This document shows, piece by piece, positions 8,812 through 18,513 of a stretch of DNA of 64,000 bases (position 1 is the first letter of the stretch; every line of letters starts with the position of its first letter). The notes under the pieces are model-generated. The model did no database searches, had not been told where the DNA came from, and saw nothing but the letters and a program-made list of their open reading frames with translations. The position numbers and the translations under genes are program-made. The stretch spans positions 596,501 to 660,500 of the forward strand of contig NZ_CP147404.1 in NCBI RefSeq assembly GCF_037201805.1, read 5' to 3'. The DNA is from Bacillus sp. FJAT-52991. Its GTDB lineage: Bacteria > Bacillota > Bacilli > Bacillales > Domibacillaceae.

Positions 8812-9921
8812 GTGAAAAAGTGGATAAAAAAGTTGGCTGTTTCGAGTTTAGCGTTAACGTTATTGTTAACAGGTTGCTCAACGGGAGAGGAAGCAGCTTC
8901 ATCAGAAAAGAAAAATACGAAAATTGAAAATGTACCGGAGCGTTTTGCTAATGGGGAAGAAGTGAAAATTAAGGTCATTCGCAAAATTGGCGGTGATGAC
9001 CATACAGCTCAATTTTTAGCCGGTGCGAAACAAGAAGGAGAAGCGCTCGGATTTACAGTGGATGTATTTACCGCCAATGGCGATACGGCAAAATTTCATG
9101 ATGCGATCGCTCAAGCAACAAACCAAGATTATGATGGAGTAATTCTCTCTCACGGGGATGATGCAGCTACCGTTGATGCGGTGAAGAAATTGACAGAGAA
9201 GGGGAAGAGTGTCGTCACCTTTGACTCAATTGAAGATGTGAAAAAGATCGAAGGTGTAACGCTAACTTCTCAAGATGACAAAGCGTTAGCGACGTTAAGT
9301 TTGGATCAGCTTGTAAAAGATTTTAATGGAAAAGCGAAGATTGCTTATCTTTGGGTTGATGGTTTCCCGCCAATGGTGCGTCGCAATGCTGTTTATGAGC
9401 AAACGTTAAAAGAAAACCCAGGCATTAAAGAGGTGGATCGCTTCGGTGTCGCAGCGGCTGATACATCCGTGCAAACGCAAAATGCGGTGCAAGCGATGCT
9501 GAAGAAATATCCAAAGGGGGAGCTTGATGCAATTTACGCCACATGGGATGCCTTTGCGATTGGAGCTGCTCGTGCACTGAAAGAAGCAGGTCGCGAGGAA
9601 GTGAAGATTTACGGAATTGATGTATCTAATGCTGATTTACAAATTATGCAGGAAAAAGGAAGTCCGTGGACCTATACAGCGGCCGTTGATCCGGCGTTAG
9701 TCGGCAAAATCAATATGAGAATTTTAGCGAAGAAGCTCGCTGGGGAAGAAACACCGCAACAATATGCGCTTGATGCGAGCTTAATCTCACAAAAAGATCT
9801 TTCTTCATCTAAAGCACCAATTAATATGGAAAATTTATCGACTGTCGTTTCCGGCTGGGGAGAATCCAATGAGTTTGAAGAAGAGTGGATGAACACCTTG
9901 AAGGAACATTATAAAAAATGA
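8812..9921 (+). CDS. Sugar-type ABC transporter substrate-binding lipoprotein (probable methylthioribose binding)
   Basis: The protein is a 369-residue periplasmic-binding-protein type 1 (RbsB-like) lipoprotein with signal peptide and lipobox LLTGC at about residues 18-22. The GTG at 8812 is preceded by GGAGGAG; the longer frame has no ribosome binding site. The ligand fold is recognisable from GAKQEGEALGF, QATNQDYDGVILSHGDDA and WDAFAIGAARAL. Because it lies between mtnD and mtnK in one SAM-riboswitch operon, I infer that it captures extracellular methylthioribose. The specificity itself cannot be read from the sequence. Confidence 0.88.
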   Translation: MKKWIKKLAVSSLALTLLLTGCSTGEEAASSEKKNTKIENVPERFANGEEVKIKVIRKIGGDDHTAQFLAGAKQEGEALGFTVDVFTANGDTAKFHDAIAQATNQDYDGVILSHGDDAATVDAVKKLTEKGKSVVTFDSIEDVKKIEGVTLTSQDDKALATLSLDQLVKDFNGKAKIAYLWVDGFPPMVRRNAVYEQTLKENPGIKEVDRFGVAAADTSVQTQNAVQAMLKKYPKGELDAIYATWDAFAIGAARALKEAGREEVKIYGIDVSNADLQIMQEKGSPWTYTAAVDPALVGKINMRILAKKLAGEETPQQYALDASLISQKDLSSSKAPINMENLSTVVSGWGESNEFEEEWMNTLKEHYKK

Positions 9922-11399
9922 TTGAGTTAAAAGATATTTCGATTGAGTTTCCTGGCGTGGCAGCTTTGAAGAAGGTCAATGTTCGCATAGAAAATGGTAA
10001 AGCCCATGCGTTAATCGGAGCCAATGGCGCGGGGAAATCGACACTTATGAAAGTGCTCTCGGGTGCTTATGATCATTATCGTGGCGAGATATTGATAGAT
10101 GGTAGGCTGGTTAAGATTCGCTCACCGAAAGAGGCAAAGCAACTCGGGATTCAAATGGTCTATCAAGAAGTAGATACGGCTCTCGTTTCTAACTTGACGG
10201 TTGCTGAAAATATTATGCAAGGGCAGATCGAACAAAAGCTGTTTATCAATTGGAAGGTGATTCACAAACAAGCAGCTGATTTGTTAGCAAGCTTGCATGT
10301 TCACATTCCGACGGACAAACGCATCGACCAATTGACGCTAGCTGAAAAGCAGATGGTACTCATTACTAAAGCCATCTCTGACGATTGTCGCTGTTTAATT
10401 TTAGACGAACCAACAGCCCCTTTAAGTCATGCGGAAACGGAAGAATTATTCCAGCTTATTCGTTTGTTAAAACGGCAAGGAGTGGCGATCATTTTCATCT
10501 CACATCGCTTGCCAGAACTGTTTGACATATGCGAGGAAATCACGGTGATGAGAAATGGCGAGTGGGTTATGACAAAAAAGGTGGAAGACACGTCGACAAA
10601 TGAAGTCATTGAACAAATGCTCGGAAGAAAATTGACGGAACAATACCCGAAGACTCGTACGGAAATGGGCGAACCGATTCTACAGGTGAGTGGATTATCG
10701 GACGGACGTGTCGTTAAAAATCTGAGTATGCATGTAAATAAAGGTGAAATTGTCGGAATAGCAGGTTTAGTTGGCGCAGGAAAAACAGAAATTTGTCAGG
10801 CGTTGTTTGGCGCTTCCTCTCAAACAAATGGAGACATCAAGGTGCATGGGAAAACGATGAAATTTGCTTCTCCAGCAGATGCGGTTCGCCATGGGCTTGT
10901 GCTCGTACCGGAAGAGCGAAGAAAAGAGGGAATCGTCACTGATGAATCGGTCGCAACGAATCTTAGTGTCGCCAATATAAATCGATTTTCCCGTTTTTTT
11001 AGTTTGATTGATCGCAAGGCGGAAAAACGAGCCGCTGAACAGATGATCCAACAGTTAAACATCGTGACGCCATCTACTGAAACGAAAGTTGAGAATTTAT
11101 CGGGCGGCAACCAGCAAAAAGTGGTGATTGGCAAGTGGTTGATGGGAGAGGCTGAGATTTATATGTTTGATGAACCGACAAAGGGAGTTGATGTCGGAGC
11201 GAAAAAAGAGATTTTTGATTTGATCGCTCGGCTCGCTGGTCAAGGAAAAGGAATTATTTATGCCTCCAGTGAGCTAGACGATATTCTCGGCATGACGGAT
11301 CGCGTGTATGTCGTTTATGACGGGGAAGTAGTGAAAGAGTTAAATACTGCTGCGACGGATGAGGCAGAAATTTTATTTTATTCAACAGGAGGAAAATAG
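9918..11399 (+). CDS. Sugar-type ABC transporter ATP-binding protein (two ATPase domains)
   Basis: At 493 residues this is the usual length for RbsA/MglA-type tandem ATPases. The first domain has Walker A GANGAGKST and Walker B CLILDEPTAP with a diverged signature (LTLAEKQM). The second has GLVGAGKTE, the signature LSGGNQQKV and Walker B IYMFDEPTKG. Its ATG overlaps the stop of the binding-protein gene (ATGA), and its own stop abuts the permease start. It powers the putative methylthioribose importer. Confidence 0.93.
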   Translation: MIELKDISIEFPGVAALKKVNVRIENGKAHALIGANGAGKSTLMKVLSGAYDHYRGEILIDGRLVKIRSPKEAKQLGIQMVYQEVDTALVSNLTVAENIMQGQIEQKLFINWKVIHKQAADLLASLHVHIPTDKRIDQLTLAEKQMVLITKAISDDCRCLILDEPTAPLSHAETEELFQLIRLLKRQGVAIIFISHRLPELFDICEEITVMRNGEWVMTKKVEDTSTNEVIEQMLGRKLTEQYPKTRTEMGEPILQVSGLSDGRVVKNLSMHVNKGEIVGIAGLVGAGKTEICQALFGASSQTNGDIKVHGKTMKFASPADAVRHGLVLVPEERRKEGIVTDESVATNLSVANINRFSRFFSLIDRKAEKRAAEQMIQQLNIVTPSTETKVENLSGGNQQKVVIGKWLMGEAEIYMFDEPTKGVDVGAKKEIFDLIARLAGQGKGIIYASSELDDILGMTDRVYVVYDGEVVKELNTAATDEAEILFYSTGGK

Positions 11400-12404
11400 A
11401 TGGATACAGAACAACCCATCTTAGTAAAAAATCAGCCGATTAAACCATTATTTCAGCTGTTTGACTGGCTATATAAATATGGAACACTCGTGACGATCGG
11501 GCTTCTGATCACAATTTTCACATGGGCCAATCCCGCATTTATCGAAGGGGAGAATCTCATCAATATTTTGCGCTCGATCTCGATTGTCACGATCATTGCC
11601 ATCGGCGTGACGATTTCTTTAGCAATTAATGGCTTTGATCTATCTGTAGGTTCAACGGCTTCATTAGCCAATGCGGTGGCCATTTCGATGTTTGTCTGGT
11701 ATTCGCAAAATTTGGTTGTAGCGATCTTCGCTGTTCTTGCTGCTGCATTAGTGATTGGCGCACTTAATTCCTTATTTATTATTAAATTTAAAATTCCAGA
11801 TATGCTAGCGACGTTAGCGATGATGTTTATTATTCAAGGAGTGGCTTTGACGTATACGAAAGGAGCAACCGTTACACAAAATATGGTGATGCCCGATGGA
11901 ACGTTTGCGACGGGAACGATTAGTCCGATCTTTGAAAAAATGGGGCAAGTCCCTTGGATTATTATTGTGATGTTTGTGGTTGTCCTTCTTGTTCATGTGT
12001 TTTTAACGTATACGAAGCACGGACGCTTTATGTATATGATTGGCGGCAATCAGGAAGCGGCACGACTTTCCGGGATCGCCGTGAATAAATATAAAACGAT
12101 GGCTTATTTGTTGTCCGCGATTTGTGCAGCAATTGGTGGAATGGTGTTATCGGCACGAGTGATGACGGCGGAAATCAATGCGGGAGCTCCTTATTTAATG
12201 GATGCAGTGGCCGCTACTTTTATCGGTTTTGCCGTATTTGGGGCAGGGAAGCCGAACGCGATTGGCACATTTATTGGTGCTGTGCTTATTGGGGTTTTGC
12301 AAAATGGCTTGGTGATGGTCTCTGTTCCTTATTATGCGATGGATATTGTAAAAGGAGCGGTTTTAGCGTTTGCATTAGGGCTGACTTATTATAAAAAGCG
12401 ATAA
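11400..12404 (+). CDS. Sugar-type ABC transporter permease
   Basis: This is a 334-residue BPD_transp_2 (RbsC/BmpC-like) permease with eight to ten hydrophobic segments. The family motif NGFDLSVGSTASLAN falls near residue 80 and GGNQEAARLSGI near residue 218. The ATG directly follows the ATPase stop and AGGAGG lies just upstream in that gene. Only one permease gene is present, so the channel is presumably a homodimer. Confidence 0.93.
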   Translation: MDTEQPILVKNQPIKPLFQLFDWLYKYGTLVTIGLLITIFTWANPAFIEGENLINILRSISIVTIIAIGVTISLAINGFDLSVGSTASLANAVAISMFVWYSQNLVVAIFAVLAAALVIGALNSLFIIKFKIPDMLATLAMMFIIQGVALTYTKGATVTQNMVMPDGTFATGTISPIFEKMGQVPWIIIVMFVVVLLVHVFLTYTKHGRFMYMIGGNQEAARLSGIAVNKYKTMAYLLSAICAAIGGMVLSARVMTAEINAGAPYLMDAVAATFIGFAVFGAGKPNAIGTFIGAVLIGVLQNGLVMVSVPYYAMDIVKGAVLAFALGLTYYKKR

Positions 12405-12419
12405 TCGGAGGGGATGTAG

Positions 12420-13679
12420 TTGAAAGATTTTACGTCGGCTTATTTTACAATGAACGAAGAAGAGGCGGTGCAATATGCGCAAAGTAAGCTGAACATTTTT
12501 CCTAAGGATGCGGAATTAACATGTCAGGAAATTGGGGATGGCAATTTAAACTACGTGTTTCGAGTAGCCGAACAAAAAAGTGGTCAGTCGATCATTATTA
12601 AGCAAGCGGGACCGGTGGCACGGATTTCGGATGCCTTTAAGCTTTCTCCAGATCGCAATCGCATTGAAAGCGAGATTTTAGCATTACAGGGGGAATTAGC
12701 CTCAGGCTTTGTGCCAAAGGTGTATTCATATGATCCGATTATGAATTGCTGTGTTATGGATGATTTATCTGATCATGAAATTTTGCGTTCAGCTTTGTTA
12801 AAAAGGCGGAAGTTTCCTTTGTTTGCTGATCATATAACGACATTTCTAGTACGGACATTGCTTTTAACATCAGATGTAGTGATGGAGCATAAGAAGAAAA
12901 AAGCACTTGTCCAGCAATTTACGAATCCGGAGCTATGTGAAATAACGGAAGATTTAGTCTATACAGAGCCGTTTTATGATTGCGAGCAAAATGATGTGTT
13001 TGAAGGGACGAAGGAATTTGTTCAGGAAGAGATTTGGAATGATAGAAGATTAAGATTAGAAACAGCGAAGCTAAAATTTGATTTTATGACGAAATCCCAA
13101 TCGTTGCTTCATGGGGATTTGCATACAGGCTCGATATTTGTCAAAGAGGATTCAACAAAAATTATTGATCCGGAGTTTGCTTTCTACGGGCCAGCTGGCT
13201 ATGATGTCGGCAATGTCGTAGCGAATCTGATTTTTGCGTATGTCCATTCGGAGTATACAATAGAAGAAAGTGGGATGCGAGAAGATTATTTACGATATTT
13301 AGAAGAGACGATCAGTAAAATGATTCAGCTTTTTTCCGAGAAATTTCTTCAGCTTTGGGATGAAAAAGTAACCGAACAAACGGCGATTCTTCCTGGATTT
13401 AAAGAATCGTATCTTGATTCTATTCTTGAAGACACGGCTGCTGTCGTAGGGCTTGAGCTTTGCCGGCGAGTGATTGGCATTGCTCATGTGAAGGATTTGA
13501 CTTCGATTACGAATGCCGAGCATCGCATAACAGCAGAAAAAATCTGTTTAACAGCCGGGAAAACGTTTATTTTAGAACGTTCAACGATTCGAACAGGAGA
13601 TGATTTTGTTCAAATACTGCGGCATAGCGTGAAAGGGGTAGAGGGTCATGGAAGCGATTCAATCCGTGCGGCTCGATGA
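12420..13679 (+). CDS. mtnK: S-methyl-5-thioribose kinase
   Basis: MtnK phosphorylates methylthioribose at C1. The 419-residue protein has the aminoglycoside-kinase-like fold: CQEIGDGNLNYVF as the nucleotide loop, HGDLHTGSIF as the catalytic loop and IDPEFAFYGPAGYDVG for metal binding. All are near-identical to B. subtilis MtnK as I recall it. The start is TTG at 12420 behind CGGAGGGG; no in-frame ATG or GTG with a ribosome binding site precedes it. The 3' end overlaps mtnA by 32 nt. Confidence 0.95.
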   Translation: MKDFTSAYFTMNEEEAVQYAQSKLNIFPKDAELTCQEIGDGNLNYVFRVAEQKSGQSIIIKQAGPVARISDAFKLSPDRNRIESEILALQGELASGFVPKVYSYDPIMNCCVMDDLSDHEILRSALLKRRKFPLFADHITTFLVRTLLLTSDVVMEHKKKKALVQQFTNPELCEITEDLVYTEPFYDCEQNDVFEGTKEFVQEEIWNDRRLRLETAKLKFDFMTKSQSLLHGDLHTGSIFVKEDSTKIIDPEFAFYGPAGYDVGNVVANLIFAYVHSEYTIEESGMREDYLRYLEETISKMIQLFSEKFLQLWDEKVTEQTAILPGFKESYLDSILEDTAAVVGLELCRRVIGIAHVKDLTSITNAEHRITAEKICLTAGKTFILERSTIRTGDDFVQILRHSVKGVEGHGSDSIRAAR

Positions 13680-14697
13680 TGAAAATAGCTGTTTAGTTTT
13701 GCTTGACCAGACGCTTTTACCTAATGAAAAGGTGTTTTTTCGATTATCTACGGTAGAAGAGATTTGGGAGGCGATCTATCATTTGAAAGTGCGGGGAGCG
13801 CCAGCCATTGGGATTGCTGCTGCTTATGGTGTTTATTTAGGTGTGAAGAAGTCCGAGGCGGCTTCTTTTGCTGAATTGAGCGAGGAATTTGCGAAGGTTA
13901 AGCAGTATTTAGCGTCTTCGCGGCCAACTGCAGTTAATTTATTTTGGGCGCTTCAGCGAATGGAAGACCGGTTAAAGGCGGAAGCGGATCAAACGGTCGA
14001 TGACATCAAGCAAGCAATGAAAGAAGAGGCAGAAGCAATTCGCGCGGAGGATGAGAAAGTATGCTTGGCAATTGGAGAGCATGCTTTGTCCTTGCTGGAA
14101 CCTGGCTGGGGACTGCTCACTCATTGCAATGCAGGGACGATTGCTACCGCTAAATACGGGACGGCGCTAGCTCCGATGTATTTAGGACAGGAGCGAGGTT
14201 ATGATTTTCGTGTGTATGCTGATGAAACGAGACCGCTTTTACAAGGAGCGCGCTTAACCGCATGGGAATTACAGGAGGCTGGCGTTGATGTCACGTTAAT
14301 TTGTGATAACATGGCGTCGATTGTGATGCAAGAAGGTAAGGTGCAAGCAGTGCTCGTCGGCTGTGATCGCGTGGCCGCTAACGGGGATACAGCTAATAAA
14401 ATTGGTACATCAGGCTTAGCGATTTTAGCGAAGCATTATGGCATTCCATTTTATGTGTGTGCACCGACTTCGACCATCGATTTGAATTGTGCAACCGGCG
14501 CTGACATTCCGATTGAAGTACGAAAATCAGAAGAAATCACCACCCAATGGTATGAACAGCCAATGGCGCCACCGAACATCAAAACATACAACCCGGCCTT
14601 TGATATTACGGATCATAGTCTGGTTACCGCCATTATCACCGAAAAAGGAATCATTCGGGAGGTGACAGGCACCGCTCGATTTTTGTCGAATCATTGA
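13648..14697 (+). CDS. mtnA: Methylthioribose-1-phosphate isomerase
   Basis: MtnA isomerises the mtnK product to methylthioribulose 1-phosphate, feeding mtnB. It is 349 residues of the eIF2B-like family with VRGAPAIGIAAAYG, THCNAGTIAT (catalytic Cys), DETRPLLQGARL and VGCDRVAANGDTANKIGT (catalytic Asp). The last nine or so residues (GTARFLSNH) are encoded by the dispersed repeat copy D, so the natural C-terminus has been replaced or extended. It is the last gene of the operon. Confidence 0.96.
   Translation: MEAIQSVRLDDENSCLVLLDQTLLPNEKVFFRLSTVEEIWEAIYHLKVRGAPAIGIAAAYGVYLGVKKSEAASFAELSEEFAKVKQYLASSRPTAVNLFWALQRMEDRLKAEADQTVDDIKQAMKEEAEAIRAEDEKVCLAIGEHALSLLEPGWGLLTHCNAGTIATAKYGTALAPMYLGQERGYDFRVYADETRPLLQGARLTAWELQEAGVDVTLICDNMASIVMQEGKVQAVLVGCDRVAANGDTANKIGTSGLAILAKHYGIPFYVCAPTSTIDLNCATGADIPIEVRKSEEITTQWYEQPMAPPNIKTYNPAFDITDHSLVTAIITEKGIIREVTGTARFLSNH
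14659..14691 (+). repeat. Dispersed repeat, copy D (inside the 3' end of mtnA)
   Basis: The tail CTCGATTTTTGTCGAAT is in the usual orientation. The core here reads GGTGACAGGCACC, which is the reverse complement of the usual core (GGTGCCTGTCAC) plus one base. The core is close to palindromic, so flipping it costs little. Confidence 0.8.
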
Positions 14698-14707
14698 GAT
14701 ATATCGT

Positions 14708-14740
14708 AAAAGTCGTCTATTGTTTAGGCGGCTTTTTATT
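14708..14740 (+). terminator. Terminator of the mtn operon
   Basis: AAAGTCGTCT pairs with AGGCGGCTTT (one G-T pair), followed by TTTATTTT, 11 nt after the mtnA stop. Confidence 0.8.
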
Positions 14741-14788
14741 TTATAAAAATCATAATAGGTATTTTGTTGTTAAAATATTAAGAATAAT

Positions 14789-14822
14789 TTGACAATTAAC
14801 TTGGAGTCTGTGTTATTATAAT
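14789..14822 (+). promoter_or_regulatory. Probable sigma-A promoter of the TAXI/TRAP operon
   Basis: TTGACA at 14789-14794 and an AT-rich -10 (TATTAT at 14814 or TATAAT at 14817). The spacing is 19 or 22 nt, so the exact -10 is uncertain. Confidence 0.45.
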
Positions 14823-14862
14823 GTTGTAATTTATGTACAAATATGGAGAGAAGGGGGAATTG

Positions 14863-15855
14863 GTGTTGCAAAAATGGAGTAACCGTTTGTTTTTGGTGAT
14901 GGTCTTCGCCTTTATGCTGGTCGTGTCTGCGTGTAGTAATGGGGAAAAAGAAACAGGTGGAGAGGCAAAGAAAGAAGGAAACAGTAAGAACATTAGCATT
15001 GCAACTGGTGGCACAGGAGGCACTTATTACCCACTTGGCGGCTCGATGGCCAATATTATTACGGATCATACTGGGATCGAAGCAAATGCCCAATCATCAG
15101 GTGCGTCTGCAGAGAACTTAACAGCGATTAAAAATGGAGATGTCGATATCGCCTTTACGCAAACGGATATTGCTTCTTATGCTGTGAGTGGAAAGGAAAT
15201 GTTTAAAGGAGCGCCAATTGAAAACTTTCAAGGGATCGGAACTCTTTATCCAGAGACAATTCAAATTGTGACAACAAAAGACAGCGGCATTAAATCAGTC
15301 AGTGATTTAAAAGGAAAAACCGTTTCTGTCGGAGCACCTGGGTCAGGAACCGCTCCAAATGCTCAACAAATTTTAGAACTATATGGTTTATCTTTTGACG
15401 ATATTAAAAAGCAGGATCTATCCTTTGATGAATCAACAGATGGCATTCAAAGCGGAAGTATTGATGCGGCCTTTATTACAGCTGGTACACCAACAGGAGC
15501 TGTCGAAGCCCTTTCTGCGCAAAAAGAGATCAAAATTATCCCGATTGAAAAAGACAAAGCTCAAGCATTAATTAAAAAATATCCATATTACGCTGAGGAT
15601 ACTGTTCCAAAAGGCACGTATAAAATCACTGAAGATGTACCAACTGTTGCGGTGAAGGCGATGCTTGTTGTCGGTGATACATTAGATGAAGAAAGCGTTT
15701 ACAACATTACGAAAGCTATTTTTGATCATACAGACAAAATTACTCATGCTAAAGGCGAATTAATTAAAGCAGAAACAGCACTAGAAGGCTTGGGAGACTT
15801 GAAATTACACCCTGGTGCTGAAAAGTATTTCAAAGAAAAAGGAATATCTAAATAA
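14863..15855 (+). CDS. TAXI-family TRAP transporter solute-binding lipoprotein
   Basis: The roughly 330-residue protein is of the TRAP-associated extracytoplasmic immunogenic (TAXI) family. It has a lipoprotein signal with Cys in VVSACSNGE and the family opening SIATGGTGGTYYPLGGSMA. The repeat-like KGKTVSVGAPGSGTAPNAQ follows in the middle. The start is taken as GTG 14863 behind GAAGGGGG; the adjacent TTG is equally possible. It delivers an unknown carboxylate substrate to the TRAP membrane protein encoded two genes downstream. Confidence 0.9.
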   Translation: MLQKWSNRLFLVMVFAFMLVVSACSNGEKETGGEAKKEGNSKNISIATGGTGGTYYPLGGSMANIITDHTGIEANAQSSGASAENLTAIKNGDVDIAFTQTDIASYAVSGKEMFKGAPIENFQGIGTLYPETIQIVTTKDSGIKSVSDLKGKTVSVGAPGSGTAPNAQQILELYGLSFDDIKKQDLSFDESTDGIQSGSIDAAFITAGTPTGAVEALSAQKEIKIIPIEKDKAQALIKKYPYYAEDTVPKGTYKITEDVPTVAVKAMLVVGDTLDEESVYNITKAIFDHTDKITHAKGELIKAETALEGLGDLKLHPGAEKYFKEKGISK

Positions 15856-15904
15856 AGTGAAACTTCAATCAGTGGGGGTTTTACAGCCCGTTAATGCGGG
15901 ATAA
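15856..15904 (+). repeat. Hairpin repeat, deleted derivative (3' of the TAXI gene)
   Basis: It begins directly after the TAA: GTGAAACTTCAATCAGTGGGG is joined to TTACAGCCCGTTAATGCGGG. Both halves also occur in the long element at 43190-43361 (on its minus strand), but there about 110 nt apart. This copy therefore looks like an internal deletion of that element. Confidence 0.75.
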
Positions 15905-15918
15905 ACCGCACAAACGTG

Positions 15919-15957
15919 AAAATGATAGGCTGAATGCTCTCGGTCTATCATTTTTGC
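15919..15957 (+). terminator. Hairpin with T-run between the TAXI gene and the DUF1850 gene
   Basis: AAATGATAG pairs with CTATCATTT across a 16-nt loop, followed by TT. It may attenuate rather than end the transcript, giving more binding protein than permease. Confidence 0.65.
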
Positions 15958-15986
15958 CATAAAAGGTGAGCAGAGGAGGGGAGCTA

Positions 15987-16496
15987 ATGATCCGTAAAAT
16001 AGGGTTGCTTTTTGTTCCTCTTCTTCTATTCAGTGGTTTTCTTTTCTTTTTCCCTTATCGCCCGGTCATCGCCTTCTCGTTTGAAAATACCAATGAATTG
16101 CTCGCCTACCTACCGATTCAAACATCCAGATCCTTTCAAATTCAATACACGCATTCCATTCATCTAACAGATGTGGTGGAAACGTATCAACTGAAAGATG
16201 AGCAAATTGTTCAGACGGAATTGCAGTATGAACAATTTGCGATTGGAATGCCTTCTAATGCAGAAGGTGAGGAAATATTTATAAAGAAAAACGGAAAATA
16301 TTTCATTACGAACATGAATCGAGTCTTTCCTTTTATTGATTTACGCATCGGTCAAGTGAAGGCAGAGCATCAAATCAATTATGAAGGACAGGTTTATCGA
16401 TTATCCGACCATCTATCTTCAGGGGCGTGGGTACGAATTCAGCCGAAGCGGCTCAGTCTTTGGCAGCAGTTGAAAGGAGTGAATATCGATGAGTAA
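15987..16496 (+). CDS. DUF1850 domain-containing membrane-anchored protein
   Basis: The 169-residue protein has one N-terminal hydrophobic anchor (about residues 3-24), followed by a DUF1850-like domain with YTHSIHLTDVVETYQL and GMPSNAEGEE. Genes of this family regularly sit between TAXI binding proteins and fused TRAP permeases. The ATG at 15987 follows GAGGAGGGG. It overlaps the permease gene by 8 nt. Its role in the transporter is not known to me. Confidence 0.85.
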   Translation: MIRKIGLLFVPLLLFSGFLFFFPYRPVIAFSFENTNELLAYLPIQTSRSFQIQYTHSIHLTDVVETYQLKDEQIVQTELQYEQFAIGMPSNAEGEEIFIKKNGKYFITNMNRVFPFIDLRIGQVKAEHQINYEGQVYRLSDHLSSGAWVRIQPKRLSLWQQLKGVNIDE

Positions 16497-18459
16497 GGAG
16501 TCGTTTGAAACGTTATCTCAAGAAAAACAGCAGGAGCTACTAGAAAAATATGATGTAGAAGCAGGAACGAGGAAGCTGACAGGCGTTCTTGGAAACATCG
16601 TCTTTTTTGGATTATTGGCCTTTTCATTATTTCAACTCTATACAGCCATTTTTGGTGTGTTTACCGCACAAATTCAACGCTCTGTCCACTTGGGCTTTGC
16701 CCTATCATTAATTTTTCTATTATATCCAGCCAATCGAAAAAAGCGAAAAATAGGGAAGCTTCAAGTTGCATGGTATGATATCGTGTTAGCTATTTTGGGA
16801 GTGTACGTTGGATTGTACTGGCCAGTGAATATTGATGAGATTGTGATGCGTGCGGGTATTTTAACGCAAATAGATTTTTATACGGGGCTGTTAGCTACCT
16901 TGCTTGTGTTAGAAGCGACACGTCGAGCGGTTGGTTTGCCGATTACGATTATTGCGATCTTGTTTTTAGCGTACGGCTATTTCGGTCCTTACATGCCTGA
17001 TTTCCTATCGCATAGTGGCTTGAGTTTAGAGCGACTGATCCAAACGATGTTTTTTACGACGGAAGGTATTTTAGGGACTCCGTTAGCCGTGTCCTCAACC
17101 TTTATCTTCTTATTCCTTTTATTTGGATCCTTCCTTGTAAAAACTGGTGTCGGGCAATACTTCAATGATTTGGCGGTGGCGGTTGCTGGAAGAAGCATAG
17201 GAGGACCAGCTAAGGTGGCGGTTTTTTCAAGTGCGTTGCAAGGAACGATTAGCGGAAGCTCAGTCGCTAATGTGGTGACATCCGGTGCATTTACCATTCC
17301 CATGATGAAAAAGCTCGGCTATAAAAAAGAGTTTGCGGGAGCTGTGGAAGCCGCTGCATCAACAGGTGGTCAATTAATGCCGCCGGTTATGGGGGCCGCA
17401 GCTTTCTTGATGGTTGAATTTATCGGAGGCGGAATCACGTATTGGGACATTGCTAAGGCCGCTGCCATCCCTGCTGTACTGTATTTTACAGGGATTTGGA
17501 TTATGACGCACTTTGAGGCGAAGCGGATCGGGTTAAAAGGGTTAACAAAAGAGCAGATGCCAAATCGGAAAGAAATATTTAAACAATTGTATTTGCTCCT
17601 TCCGATCATTGCAGTTATTGTGTTGTTAATGGTAGGTGTAACCGTGACACATGCCGCCTTATACTCAATTCTTCTTTCGATTATTGTGGGCTTTATCAAT
17701 CGAGCGGCAAATATGAAATGGAAGGATATTATTTTGGCATTAGTAGACGGAGCACGAACCGCTTTAAGCGTCGCCGCAGCAACAGCGGCCGCAGGGATCA
17801 TTGTTGGAATCGTCACGAAAACAGGACTTGGCCTAAAGCTAGCGAATGGGCTATTAGATTTAGCTGGAGGATTATTACTTCCAACACTGTTTTTAACGAT
17901 GATTGCTTCAATTATTCTTGGGATGGGTTCACCAACGACAGCAAATTACGTCATCACTTCAACAATTGCCGCGCCAGCGATTATTTTACTGGGCGTGCCT
18001 GATTTATCTGCTCACTTATTCGTGTTTTATTTTGGGATTATCGCAGACATTACTCCGCCGGTCGCTTTAGCCGCATTTGCCGCTGCGGGAGTATCAGGGG
18101 GAGAACCGATTCGAACGGGAATTCAATCAGCTAAACTGGCGATTGCCGCCTTTATTATTCCATATGTGTTTGTTCTGTCTCCACAGCTATTAATGATTGA
18201 TACAACGCCGTGGCAGCTTGTGTGGGTTGTTTTCACTGCATTATCTGGAATGATTGCGATTGGAGCTGGTATTATCGGCTTTTGGATGCGTAAACTGCAA
18301 TGGTGGGAGCGGTTTTTTTCCATTATTGCTGGACTATTATTGATTTATCCTGAAAGAATATCTGATGTCACAGGACTGATCTTGTTTGTTGCTTTACTGA
18401 TGGTCCAGTTGTTTTGGAAACGTGACGAGAACAAACCGACAGGCATGGTCAATATGTGA
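16489..18459 (+). CDS. TRAP transporter fused permease (4TM/12TM)
   Basis: This 656-residue integral membrane protein joins the small (DctQ-like) and large (DctM-like) TRAP subunits, as is usual for TAXI systems. About 16 hydrophobic segments are visible. The large-subunit landmarks are GTISGSSVANVVTSG, GQLMPPVMGAAAFLM, GMGSPTTANYV and PPVALAAFAAAGV. The ATG at 16489 is coupled to the DUF1850 gene. The operon ends at the terminator near 18514. Confidence 0.94.
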   Translation: MSKESFETLSQEKQQELLEKYDVEAGTRKLTGVLGNIVFFGLLAFSLFQLYTAIFGVFTAQIQRSVHLGFALSLIFLLYPANRKKRKIGKLQVAWYDIVLAILGVYVGLYWPVNIDEIVMRAGILTQIDFYTGLLATLLVLEATRRAVGLPITIIAILFLAYGYFGPYMPDFLSHSGLSLERLIQTMFFTTEGILGTPLAVSSTFIFLFLLFGSFLVKTGVGQYFNDLAVAVAGRSIGGPAKVAVFSSALQGTISGSSVANVVTSGAFTIPMMKKLGYKKEFAGAVEAAASTGGQLMPPVMGAAAFLMVEFIGGGITYWDIAKAAAIPAVLYFTGIWIMTHFEAKRIGLKGLTKEQMPNRKEIFKQLYLLLPIIAVIVLLMVGVTVTHAALYSILLSIIVGFINRAANMKWKDIILALVDGARTALSVAAATAAAGIIVGIVTKTGLGLKLANGLLDLAGGLLLPTLFLTMIASIILGMGSPTTANYVITSTIAAPAIILLGVPDLSAHLFVFYFGIIADITPPVALAAFAAAGVSGGEPIRTGIQSAKLAIAAFIIPYVFVLSPQLLMIDTTPWQLVWVVFTALSGMIAIGAGIIGFWMRKLQWWERFFSIIAGLLLIYPERISDVTGLILFVALLMVQLFWKRDENKPTGMVNM

Positions 18460-18513
18460 TAAGGCGGTAGCTATGATAGACAAAGGAAGATTGTTCGAAA
18501 AAATTGTTCATAT

